A stretch of 24,118 nt of DNA from the IMG/VR virus record IMGVR_UViG_3300006754_005399, positions 1 through 24,118 of that record; one strand, 5' to 3'. The notes beneath the pieces are model-generated. The model searched no databases, was not told where the DNA came from, and saw nothing but the letters and a program-made list of their open reading frames with translations. Source of the DNA: a virus. The stretch's first letter is position 1. Every line of letters begins with the position of its first letter. The position numbers and the translations under genes were made by a program. Of this stretch, positions 17,792-24,118 are shown piece after piece.

Positions 17792-18343
17792 ATGAGTAAA
17801 TTTGACGTTATTGTAGAAGCTGCATTAGAAAGATTTCGTGGTACGAACTTTTTAGTTGGAGATCGTGTTAAACTTGTTGATAATTACCTGTCTCACGACT
17901 GGTTTAAGAAGCAGCCATCATTAAAGATTGAGCGAATCAAAGAAATGATTGATTCTGGTGATAATATCAGAGTAACTGCGGTAAAAGCTGATAGACCGGC
18001 TGTTGCCGATTCCGGCTCGTTTGAAGTTGTTGACGGGTTTTATGTTGATATTATGAGAGAAGCTGCTCCTGGGTTATTCTTACCAACTCAAGTATTTACA
18101 TTTCCGCAAGAATTGCTTGAGCATCAAGATGACGGTATTAACTTGGCAGGCCCTACACCCGATGGTCAAATTCGCAAAGACACCTCTAATATTAAGCCTG
18201 AAGAGCTTGAAGGTGATTCTGACGAGCTCAGAAAACTACAAACTCATGGTGATGGTGATGATCTAGTGAATCCAAAAGATAACACAAATATTGAAACGGT
18301 ACCTGCTGCAAAATCATATACTGCTAAATACATCGAGGGTTAA
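17792..18343 (+). CDS. Phage protein of unknown function (183 aa)
   Basis: The family was not recognised. Residues 1-60 read MSKFDVIVEAALERF, then FLVGDRVKLVDNYLSHDWFK and a helix around SLKIERIKEMIDSG. The GDRVKLVDN segment resembles a small barrel strand (KOW or SH3-like), but that is a loose visual match. The middle is beta-rich (FEVVDGFYVDIMREAAPG). From about residue 110 the chain is hydrophilic, acidic and probably disordered. It is one of only two genes on the plus strand, placed between the metabolic cassette and the gp25-gp6 unit. Its stop shares the palindrome TTAA with the stop of the opposing clamp-loader gene, so the two converge with a 4-base overlap. The TAAATA element upstream suggests late expression and hence perhaps a virion or assembly role. 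Confidence 0.75.
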   Translation: MSKFDVIVEAALERFRGTNFLVGDRVKLVDNYLSHDWFKKQPSLKIERIKEMIDSGDNIRVTAVKADRPAVADSGSFEVVDGFYVDIMREAAPGLFLPTQVFTFPQELLEHQDDGINLAGPTPDGQIRKDTSNIKPEELEGDSDELRKLQTHGDGDDLVNPKDNTNIETVPAAKSYTAKYIEG

Positions 18344-19266
18344 TTTTTAGTAATATCTGAAAGTTGAATTAAACAGCTATACGCGTTAATTTCTTGATCT
18401 ACTACAAACGCACTTCTATATAGCGCCTCAGCAACTGCAACTAATTGCATCTCTTTATGTTTGTTACTTGAAGTATCTATTTCGTTGAAAATCATTTTTA
18501 ATAATACAGGATAGTCTGAATTAAACTTCTCTTCATTTTCAATTATATATTTTCTAACTCTGAGAACATGACCGTTTGTAGTAAGAGTCAGTATTTGTTT
18601 AGCGAATTCTTCTCCTTTAACAGAACTCGAAATTACAATCTCTCCGTTCGCCGAGCAACATTTCTGAACTTCATTAATTATTTTTCTAAGATCAGGATAG
18701 TTGTTCTTAATAAATTTCGCGAGCTCATCTGTCTGATCTTTCGATATAGAAACCTCTTGCTGATCTAAAATATGCTGGATTCGAGTAATGCACTCTTCTA
18801 ACGGAGGTGTTAAATCTAAGCTCTGACACCTGCTCTGCAATGCGGGTATAATTCGATGACCGTAATTAGCAGTAAGAATAAATCTCGTAATTTCAGAATA
18901 CTCTTCCATTGTATTCCGTAAAGCTCTCTGCGCATCTTGACTTAGACCGTCGCACTCGTCTAGAATGATAACCTTAATACCACCATCTAAGCTCATAGTA
19001 CGGGCAAACTGAACGACTTTATTTCTTATTGTATCGATACCATTCTCGTCTGATGCATTGATATATAGATATTGAGACTTAAGAACGTCGTGAACGAGTA
19101 CCTTCGCTAGCGTAGTCTTTCCCACTCCAGGACTACCAACGAGTAGAAGATTTGGTATCTCTTCCTCTTTTTGAAACTTACCGACAATGGCTGCATTTTC
19201 TGAAGTTAATATAACATCAGCCAGTACCTTCGGCCTATATTTTTCTATCCAAAGATTATCAAACAT
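18340..19266 (-). CDS. Sliding-clamp loader subunit, gp44/RFC-small-subunit-like AAA+ ATPase (308 aa)
   Basis: Uses ATP to open and load the ring-shaped processivity clamp onto primer-template DNA for the phage polymerase. It opens MFDNLWIEKYRPKVLADVIL, the WxEKYRP...L.D box of RFC/gp44 proteins. It has Walker A GSPGVGKTT (44-52), Walker B VIILDECDGL (99-108), sensor 1 ILTANY (130-135) and the SRC arginine-finger motif in LQSRCQSL (143-150). Length matches T4 gp44 (319). The B motif is DECD rather than the DEAD or DEFD common in relatives. A longer frame runs back to an ATG at 19398, but it would overlap dUTPase. The start at 19266 is preferred because it gives the conserved N-terminus, follows GGAG by 6 bases and begins one base after the dUTPase stop. 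A gp62-like partner subunit is not seen in the window. It ends convergent with the 183-aa gene. Confidence 0.95.
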   Translation of the reverse strand: MFDNLWIEKYRPKVLADVILTSENAAIVGKFQKEEEIPNLLLVGSPGVGKTTLAKVLVHDVLKSQYLYINASDENGIDTIRNKVVQFARTMSLDGGIKVIILDECDGLSQDAQRALRNTMEEYSEITRFILTANYGHRIIPALQSRCQSLDLTPPLEECITRIQHILDQQEVSISKDQTDELAKFIKNNYPDLRKIINEVQKCCSANGEIVISSSVKGEEFAKQILTLTTNGHVLRVRKYIIENEEKFNSDYPVLLKMIFNEIDTSSNKHKEMQLVAVAEALYRSAFVVDQEINAYSCLIQLSDITKN

Positions 19267-19267
19267 A

Positions 19268-19777
19268 TTAATCTCCAGAACTCCCGAATCCTTTATCGCC
19301 TCGCTTCGACTCAACAACTTCATCAGCCCATTCACATTGTGGATGCAATAAAGGATAAACAACAAATTGCGCGATCTTATCACCCTTTTTGACTTCATGA
19401 TTAGCTAACGTCATATTTCGATAATTAGTTTTAAGGTTATATAATTTAACACCTAAATCACCACGATATCCGTTATCTATAACACCTAGATGAGGTTGGA
19501 TGCTGTGCTTAAATCCTAGACCAGATCGCGGCTCAATTCGAAACCAATATCCCGGTTGAATATATGCTAATGTCAAACCGACAGGTACGATAGCGCTGCT
19601 ACCGGCTTTAACAGTTACATCTTCAACAGCTACTAAATCGTAACCTGAATCACCGGTTCCAATGTCACTATTGTTTGCTCTAGGTAATTGTGCATCCGGA
19701 TGTGTCTTAACAAACTTAACGCTTGGATTGAGTATTAAATGTTGTCGTGTTATTAACGGGACTGAATCTTTTGACAT
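19268..19777 (-). CDS. dut: dUTP diphosphatase, trimeric type (169 aa)
   Basis: Hydrolyses dUTP to dUMP and diphosphate, keeping uracil out of phage DNA and supplying the thymidylate precursor. All five motifs of the homotrimeric family are present in order: I, GDSGYDLVA (42-50); II, EPRSGLGFK (82-90); III, GVIDNGYRG (98-106), with the catalytic Asp and the Tyr that stacks on uracil; IV, KGDKIAQFVV (131-140); V, KRGDKGFGSSG (158-168), the Gly-rich phosphate-binding tail. The enzyme therefore looks intact. An extra ~20 residues precede the usual start (VKFVKTHPDAQLPRAN); the ATG at 19777 is kept because AAGAAG lies just upstream. It sits between the 72-aa gene (60-base gap, no promoter recognised there) and the clamp loader (1-base gap), and is probably transcribed from the sigma70-like promoter at 20063-20090. 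Confidence 0.96.
   Translation of the reverse strand: MSKDSVPLITRQHLILNPSVKFVKTHPDAQLPRANNSDIGTGDSGYDLVAVEDVTVKAGSSAIVPVGLTLAYIQPGYWFRIEPRSGLGFKHSIQPHLGVIDNGYRGDLGVKLYNLKTNYRNMTLANHEVKKGDKIAQFVVYPLLHPQCEWADEVVESKRGDKGFGSSGD
19273..19276 (-). promoter_or_regulatory. Shine-Dalgarno deciding the clamp-loader start
   Basis: GGAG on the minus strand, 6 bases before the ATG at 19266 and inside the last codons of dUTPase. It supports the short start and translational coupling of the two genes. Confidence 0.65.
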
Positions 19778-19837
19778 ATCTTCTTAACTTCATCTCATAA
19801 TAAGATACATATTCCTAATGTCCAGTAAAAACTATCA

Positions 19838-20056
19838 TTAAATCCATTTAGTACCAAAATCATACGTCTTACCGTTTGGTTCTGGTTGAGGTTGTTGCGG
19901 TGTTTCGTTGAGAAGTGTTTCACCATCAGCTTGCGGTTTTGATTGACCAGACTCGACAGTTACACCGCCGTTTGTCTGTACCCACTGAATCAGATCCTGT
20001 ACCTTCTGATCACTTATAGTATATACGCCATGATTTTCGATCCATAAATTAGCCAT
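19838..20056 (-). CDS. Small protein of unknown function (72 aa)
   Basis: The family was not recognised. The first 30 residues look folded (LWIENHGVYTISDQKVQDLI, then QWVQTNGGVTVESG), possibly a short beta-hairpin plus helix. The next 30 are rich in Gln, Pro and Glu and probably disordered, and the protein ends GKTYDFGTKWI. It is first in the leftward cassette ahead of dUTPase and the clamp loader, so it is probably co-transcribed with them early in infection. The start is supported by the near-consensus TTGACT-16-TATAAT promoter, whose predicted +1 falls on the A of this ATG. It has no Shine-Dalgarno. Coding confidence rests on the promoter, the compact fit between neighbours and the protein-like N-terminus; the small size leaves some doubt. 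Confidence 0.7.
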   Translation of the reverse strand: MANLWIENHGVYTISDQKVQDLIQWVQTNGGVTVESGQSKPQADGETLLNETPQQPQPEPNGKTYDFGTKWI

Positions 20057-20062
20057 ATTAAT

Positions 20063-20090
20063 ATTATACGTGATATAACCGATAAGTCAA
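20063..20090 (-). promoter_or_regulatory. Sigma70-type (early) promoter for the 72-aa/dUTPase/clamp-loader cassette
   Basis: Minus strand: -35 TTGACT at 20090-20085, a 16-base spacer, and -10 TATAAT at 20068-20063. This is one mismatch from the bacterial housekeeping consensus and one base short of ideal spacing. Counting from the -10, transcription would start at about 20056, the first base of the 72-aa gene. Confidence 0.75.
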
Positions 20091-20097
20091 CTAAATA
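20091..20097 (+). promoter_or_regulatory. Late-promoter-like CTAAATA element before the 164-aa gene
   Basis: Plus-strand CTAAATATTTTGGC directly precedes the ATG at 20105, with the core ending 7 bases before it. It directly abuts the -35 box of the divergent early promoter, so both promoters share a 48-base gap. No Shine-Dalgarno is seen. Confidence 0.55.
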
Positions 20098-20104
20098 TTT
20101 TGGC

Positions 20105-20599
20105 ATGAGCAAGGACAATGATGAAATTAAGTCTTTAGTTGACCAATTAAAGGACAATACAATTGTTAATAATTCAATACAACAAACTTCGGAGGAATTC
20201 CGATTAGATAAAGATGATATAGAGGACTTTGTTGTTCAAAATTCAGGTAAGCTAATCAATGAAAGTCTTGATGTTATGAATAACGTAAAGGATTATATAA
20301 TGGCGTCCGGTGACCCGGATAGCATTAGCGCTTTATCTGAACTTATAAGAGCATCCAGCGGAGCTATCGAATCTCTTAATAAGATTGTGATTCAAAATAA
20401 GCGCTCAGCAACGTCGCTTGCTACAAAAAAAATGGATATAGATTCAAAGGTTGCTATTGAAGAAAAGAAGTCCGATGCCCTTATAGGTACAAGAGAGGAA
20501 ATGTTTAAGAAAATATTAGATCAAGCCAAGGTAGTCGATGTTAATGTAGCTGAACCTAATCTCGACCAAACTCCTGAACCTGACCCGCCTGCAAAATAG
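20105..20599 (+). CDS. Helical phage protein, possible terminase small subunit (164 aa)
   Basis: Mostly helical and strongly charged. Residues about 52-110 contain LINESLDVMNNVKDYIMASG, DPDSISALSELIRASSGAIE and SLNKIVIQNKRSATSL. This arrangement (a helix with a KDYI-like end, a short turn with Asp/Pro and Ser, then a helix containing the motif AL.ELI and SLNKI) recalls the central region of T4 gp16-type small terminase subunits, which select phage DNA for packaging. That is a pattern judgement from memory, not a search. The C-terminus is acidic and Pro-rich (EPNLDQTPEPDPPAK), probably disordered. It is one of two plus-strand genes, has a late-type element upstream, and its last 44 bases overlap the end of the opposing 390-aa gene. 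No large terminase gene is in the window. The coding call is firm; the function call is weak. Confidence 0.8.
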   Translation: MSKDNDEIKSLVDQLKDNTIVNNSIQQTSEEFRLDKDDIEDFVVQNSGKLINESLDVMNNVKDYIMASGDPDSISALSELIRASSGAIESLNKIVIQNKRSATSLATKKMDIDSKVAIEEKKSDALIGTREEMFKKILDQAKVVDVNVAEPNLDQTPEPDPPAK

Positions 20600-21728
20600 A
20601 GTTTGAGGTAACTAGCTTATTTAACGTCTGTATTTTATTGCGCATCACATCGACAGTAATCTTTGAGTTTTCAATAACAATATCAAATCTACCGTCCTTA
20701 ACCTTCTTTTTGTTTTGCGCTACTCGAGAGTATGATAAGATCTTATAAACAGCTCCAAGAGTATCTGATACAATATCGTCAATTATCGTAATAGATTGAG
20801 TCATACGCGTCCAGTGTAAATGATCGGTCATTAAATTATCTCCATGGGCCTGTGTAGGTGTTGACAGTGACTCCAGTGCTCTACTCATATGTATACGATA
20901 ATGTGTACTTACTTTCTTTGCAGCCTCCATCATATTTATTTTTGTTTGATCGTCAAGCTTATCTTGTATATTGGCCGGTATTGATGTCGGTATAACGCTG
21001 GCTCCACCAATTGTTTTTAATATAGTATGCGATATGTCCCAATACGGTATAACTGTATTATCTACTACTTCAAATATCCTACCGAGCGAACCTACGCTGT
21101 CGCTAAATTCTGTAAAATAATCAGCAACATCATCTGTTACTAAGCTCTTATATTCCTGCCTTACCTTATGATGAGCTTTTCTGAATCGGTCATGCCAATG
21201 AACAAGAAATTCATCATTCATGTTACCTGCACCAAACCGTGTCTTTAATTTTTCAATAGTATCAGTAACGTTCTGCGTCACATCACTATCGGGAATTTCT
21301 TTCCATTCTCTCAGTTCAGTAATAATATTATACGCGTGGAAATACGTTTTACCGCCTTCTACTTTTTTTGTAGGTAAATTATCTTTAGATCTAATCCAAA
21401 CTTCGTTTTTACTCAAGTATGAATTTATACCAATTAAGTCGTATTTTTTGTCGGATTGATTTGACGATACAACATTAGCTCCGACAGCACTTTCTTGAGC
21501 ATTAAATGTTCCATTGTTTATACTTTGAAAAAGTTTTGCCTGCTCAGTAATTGGATCGTTGAGATGTTTTGTCTCGCTCCACGCATAGTTTGCAGCAACA
21601 TAATCTCCATACTCATTAACAATCTTAATAAAATTAGAAGTAGCAATATGAAAATCGACTGAATTGGATATTTCGTAATCCGCTAATTCAGGTGCTCCAG
21701 TATTTATCGGTATTTGTATATCTGCCAT
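20556..21728 (-). CDS. Putative tail/baseplate protein, family not recognised (390 aa)
   Basis: No family was recognised. The protein appears mainly helical from about residue 140 onward (EKLKTRFG; FRKAHHKVRQEYKSLV; a long helical C-terminus with VMRNKIQTLNKL). The N-terminal part is mixed, and His and Trp residues are frequent in the middle (HWHDRFRKAHH; HLHWTRM). There is no signal peptide, membrane segment or catalytic motif. Its ATG overlaps the last base of the 526-aa stop (TAATG), so translation is probably coupled and the two products may act in one complex, for example at the baseplate hub. The 3' end runs 44 bases into the plus-strand 164-aa gene. A structural or assembly role is inferred only from its neighbours. 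Confidence 0.7.
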   Translation of the reverse strand: MADIQIPINTGAPELADYEISNSVDFHIATSNFIKIVNEYGDYVAANYAWSETKHLNDPITEQAKLFQSINNGTFNAQESAVGANVVSSNQSDKKYDLIGINSYLSKNEVWIRSKDNLPTKKVEGGKTYFHAYNIITELREWKEIPDSDVTQNVTDTIEKLKTRFGAGNMNDEFLVHWHDRFRKAHHKVRQEYKSLVTDDVADYFTEFSDSVGSLGRIFEVVDNTVIPYWDISHTILKTIGGASVIPTSIPANIQDKLDDQTKINMMEAAKKVSTHYRIHMSRALESLSTPTQAHGDNLMTDHLHWTRMTQSITIIDDIVSDTLGAVYKILSYSRVAQNKKKVKDGRFDIVIENSKITVDVMRNKIQTLNKLVTSNSILQAGQVQEFGRD

Positions 21729-23308
21729 TATACTATCGCTGTTTGTGTACCGTCAATTCCAAGCTCAGGTATCATTGCATCTGTATTTATATAGTTGTTT
21801 TTATAATAACCATCATACGAAGCGATTATATCAGTACCGAGAATATCGTCAGATGAATGAGGCTTAACACATACTACGGTGTTTACATATGCTCCGCTGT
21901 TTATTGCAAAATAATGGTCAACAGAAGTTGCAAACCATTCGCCGATTAATATTTTCGACATTGTCGCTTCTCTTAGAGCTTCAGATGAAGCTAGTACGCT
22001 ATATCTACCTGATGACCTAGCTGTAGACCCGTCAACATCATATGAAATGCTTGGTGCCAAGCCGAGAGCTTTTTTAATTATTTGATTTATACCGCCAGCA
22101 ATTCGTTCGTCCCTTTTCTTACCACCAGTATAAACATGCTTTGTTATTATATTTTCCATCTTCTCGTCATTTAATGGAAAGATAGATTGACCATTTACTT
22201 TGTCAGCGTAGAGTCTTTGCAATTTATTTCTAATCGCAACAGCATGTGTATCAGTACTGTCAATAGAAAATTGCTTACTACCATGAGCATAATTATGCAC
22301 ATGAGTGCTAATAAATTCGCGAATGCTGTCCATATTCGACATATTTGTATAGCAATAGCCTTGTAATGTTTCAAGGTTAGAAATTGTAGCTTTAGTAAGA
22401 CCGAACGTGTTAGTTTCGGACATATTAAAATCGTCATTATCATTAGTCGATAACGTCATTTCTCCTGTCTGTACGTTATATAAATCTATAATATACGAAT
22501 CAGCTCTATGATCACCCTCCAATACGCGCTTATAATAATCTTCAACCGGTCTCAGAAAAAATTCACCGTCGCGTTCTCTGCCTAATATGCATACATCTTT
22601 TGCCCCTACACTAGCATGATTGTCGAGCATATATTCAATATCATCATAAGCGGTGTGATTATTAGGTGACGAATAAAACTGCTTTGTGAGGCCGCGATCC
22701 CAATCGCGGGAAAATTTGACATTTTTACCTAAGCTCGACTGTATGCGATGCTTTATTGACTCACCGGTATATGCCTTTCTCATCTCATTGCTGACATGGC
22801 TTAGATTTAATTTGTCTTGAGTCCTTGCAAGAATGACATCAGATGTTGACCACTGCCTATGATCCTCAGATAATCTCTGATCAGCAACCTCTCTCAATAC
22901 AAATGTTTTTGTTTTAACAAACCCTCTACTGTTTAGTTCGTCAATTTCATCTTCAATGAAAAAATTATATGATATTAGCCACTCTTTATCTGATAGTGGA
23001 CCTTGAGGTTTAATTTTAATAGAAAGAGTATCTCTACTATCCGAGTTGAATACATATTTCGGTGTAAATACTCTATTAACTGCATCCTGAGAGCTTTCAG
23101 CAAATGTATCAATTACATTACCAGTATTGTCGAATGATACATAGCCTTCCTTAAAAATAGAAAATACATTATCGCGGATATATATGTCTTTGATTATACC
23201 TGTAGGCAGAGGCATCCGGTTAAGTCCATTACTCAAAATAAGTTCAACATTATAATCATGATTATTAAATTGAACAGCTGTAATATTTGGCGGTAATATA
23301 AAAGACAT
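21728..23308 (-). CDS. Putative baseplate hub protein, gp27-like (526 aa)
   Basis: The N-terminal ~160 residues are beta-rich. IIKDIYIRDNVFSIFKEGYV (38-57) and SFDNTGNVIDTF (58-69) are followed by strands around LSIKIKPQG and FFIEDEIDEL, like the tail-tube-type barrel of gp27/gpD hub proteins, which describe a local field, a boundary and a second barrel. The middle (about 120-260) contains mixed helices and a long HRQWSTSDVILAR segment, and the C-terminus has strands such as ILIGEWFATSVDHYFAINSG. No lysozyme domain is visible. Context supports the call: the gp53-like gene ends one base upstream of this start, and the start has GGAG at 5-base spacing. The gp27 match is a fold-level impression; a structural tail role is more certain than the specific subunit. 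Confidence 0.6.
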   Translation of the reverse strand: MSFILPPNITAVQFNNHDYNVELILSNGLNRMPLPTGIIKDIYIRDNVFSIFKEGYVSFDNTGNVIDTFAESSQDAVNRVFTPKYVFNSDSRDTLSIKIKPQGPLSDKEWLISYNFFIEDEIDELNSRGFVKTKTFVLREVADQRLSEDHRQWSTSDVILARTQDKLNLSHVSNEMRKAYTGESIKHRIQSSLGKNVKFSRDWDRGLTKQFYSSPNNHTAYDDIEYMLDNHASVGAKDVCILGRERDGEFFLRPVEDYYKRVLEGDHRADSYIIDLYNVQTGEMTLSTNDNDDFNMSETNTFGLTKATISNLETLQGYCYTNMSNMDSIREFISTHVHNYAHGSKQFSIDSTDTHAVAIRNKLQRLYADKVNGQSIFPLNDEKMENIITKHVYTGGKKRDERIAGGINQIIKKALGLAPSISYDVDGSTARSSGRYSVLASSEALREATMSKILIGEWFATSVDHYFAINSGAYVNTVVCVKPHSSDDILGTDIIASYDGYYKNNYINTDAMIPELGIDGTQTAIV

Positions 23309-23309
23309 A

Positions 23310-23672
23310 TTATCTCCGTAGTTTATTCAGTACTATTGTCACTACATCTGGCTTTAATATACGCAACAACATTCCAGGTTCAGGTAACAATACCGGATTC
23401 ATAATTTTATTGGTCAGCAAAATCAGCCACCACAAATTCTGTGTACCGTATATTTCCATGCTAATACGTACCCAAGTTTGCTTACCAGCTACGCGGATAT
23501 AATAAAAATATGCCTCATCTATATCGTCTGGTATTTCGAGCGTTTTTAATATGTTATGAGCATAGTAAATGTCGTCAACTTTGTACATATTAAATATCTG
23601 CTCATATGCCTTCACGTCAACATTTGGTAACTCGTCTATTTCAACTATATTTTTATATGTATCTTCTTTCAT
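23310..23672 (-). CDS. Baseplate wedge protein, gp53-like (120 aa)
   Basis: The central block TWVRISMEIYGTQNLWWLIL followed by LTNKIMNPVLLPEPG (residues 66-100) matches the pattern of T4 gp53-type and LysM-like baseplate proteins: a segment ending IYG, then two aromatic residues with WxLL, then N and a P-rich turn, then a strand (MLLRILKP). In T4, gp53 joins neighbouring wedges around the hub. At 120 aa it is shorter than T4 gp53 (196), lacking much of the C-terminal part. It lies 2 bases after the edge-cut upstream gene and 1 base before the hub candidate, so it is firmly inside a baseplate operon. No clear Shine-Dalgarno precedes 23672. A generic LysM-containing tail protein is the main alternative. 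Confidence 0.65.
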   Translation of the reverse strand: MKEDTYKNIVEIDELPNVDVKAYEQIFNMYKVDDIYYAHNILKTLEIPDDIDEAYFYYIRVAGKQTWVRISMEIYGTQNLWWLILLTNKIMNPVLLPEPGMLLRILKPDVVTIVLNKLRR

Positions 23673-23674
23673 AA

Positions 23675-24118
23675 TTAGGAGCTTGGGTTTACATATGCGT
23701 TATAAATACCTCCTGCTAACGTTCCTGATCCAAGAGAGCTGTGATAAAATAGGTTCTTACTTTCAGGTATCAGCGATTTGAGCTCGATATTAATTTGATA
23801 CGCATCCGGTATCATAGCTTCAACCACCCGGTTCTTCATCTTCGTCTTGTCCTCGACGAACACTTTTGAGCTAAATTTACTTGTGCGTTTGTGAGCGCGC
23901 ACAACATCGCGGAAGAATTCGCCTTCTCCTCCACCGAAATCTCGCGGTATATCAACTTCCATCTTTCCCGTGGGAGTTTCATGCAGATACGGTACCTGCA
24001 TAAGACGAGTAGCGCCGCGATTAACAACGCGTAGCGATGATATATATGCATACGGTGAATAAAATGTTCCCGGTATTTCGACTTCATATATTACTGGTGG
24101 TTCGAGGAATATCTTTGA
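23675..24118 (-). CDS. Putative tail-tube/baseplate protein, 3' part, cut by right window edge
   Basis: An internal Met lies at 24001, but the same frame is open, without a stop, to base 24118 (39 further codons). It reads YEVEIPGTFYSPYAYISSL and then VVNRGATRL before that Met, which looks like real protein, so the true start is probably outside the window. The C-terminal segment IPDAYQINIELKSLIPESKN followed by LFYHSSLG resembles the closing strand of proteins that start or cap the tail tube (T4 gp48/gp54 type), where a PxAxxxxIxLxSL pattern with a following aromatic stretch is common. That is a tentative resemblance. The stop lies 2 bases before the gp53-like start. Its role as a tail protein is inferred from position and this segment. 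Confidence 0.6.
   Translation of the reverse strand, partial: SKIFLEPPVIYEVEIPGTFYSPYAYISSLRVVNRGATRLMQVPYLHETPTGKMEVDIPRDFGGGEGEFFRDVVRAHKRTSKFSSKVFVEDKTKMKNRVVEAMIPDAYQINIELKSLIPESKNLFYHSSLGSGTLAGGIYNAYVNPSS

Noticed and set aside
19267-19398. N-terminal extension of the clamp loader by 44 residues
   Set aside because: It would overlap dUTPase almost to its middle. The extension does not match the family, and a GGAG site plus the conserved WIEKYRP start support 19266.
19778-19837. Promoter, terminator or RNA gene in the 60-base gap before dUTPase
   Set aside because: Only AAGAAG near the start was recognisable; no TAAATA, no -35/-10 pair and no convincing hairpin.
22195-22443. Minus-strand 82-aa open frame inside the hub candidate
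   Set aside because: Lies fully inside a long, better supported coding sequence on the same strand, with no ribosome site or promoter.
23836-24087. Minus-strand 83-aa open frame at the right edge
   Set aside because: Shadow frame of the edge-cut tail gene, whose own frame is open to 24118 and reads as protein-like.
1-24118. tRNA genes, integrase, attachment sites, insertion sequences
   Set aside because: None recognised by reading; gaps between genes are too short for a tRNA except 17716-17791, which shows no cloverleaf.

Overview
This 24.1 kb window looks like part of the genome of a large tailed dsDNA phage with a contractile, T4-type tail (myovirus architecture), probably from an aquatic or environmental source. 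It is AT-rich and almost fully coding, with no gap above 80 bases. The recognisable genes are a gp25-type and a gp6-type baseplate wedge protein, a gp53-type wedge candidate, a gp44-type sliding-clamp loader subunit and a trimeric dUTPase. The host cannot be told from the sequence.

Layout, in the leftward transcription direction. 24118-20556 (minus) holds tail and baseplate genes: a protein cut by the right edge, the gp53-like protein, a 526-aa hub candidate and a 390-aa unknown, packed with 1-2 base gaps or a 1-base overlap. 20105-20599 is a plus-strand gene, possibly a small terminase subunit. 20056-18340 (minus) is a short metabolic cassette: a 72-aa unknown, dUTPase and clamp loader. 17792-18343 is a second plus-strand gene of unknown function. 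17715-15342 (minus) is gp25-like then gp6-like. 15339-395 (minus) holds four very large virion proteins of 2211, 996, 1193 and 569 aa, with PKD, carbohydrate-binding-like, LamG-like and beta-propeller-like modules. 357-1 (minus) is the start of a tail-fibre-like protein cut by the left edge.

How it fits together: gp25, gp6, gp53 and the hub candidate would build the baseplate. The giant multidomain proteins downstream of gp6 are the likely peripheral baseplate, fibre and adhesion parts that meet the host surface. dUTPase and the clamp loader belong to nucleotide metabolism and DNA replication, so they should be expressed earlier than the structural genes.

The regulation visible in the sequence agrees with that split. 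The metabolic cassette begins at a near-consensus sigma70-type promoter (TTGACT-16-TATAAT). Five other transcription-unit heads, four of which start structural or probably structural genes, carry a T4-late-like TAAATA element 6-10 bases before the start codon. At all six heads the promoter element sits so close to the ATG that there is little or no room for a Shine-Dalgarno site, which suggests leaderless or near-leaderless mRNAs. Several genes inside operons do have clear Shine-Dalgarno sites.

The most unusual protein feature is in the 2211-aa gene: an array of carbohydrate-binding-like modules in which complete modules are mixed with isolated N-terminal and C-terminal halves. A 37-bp perfect direct repeat exactly 154 codons apart marks a likely recombination site in this array.
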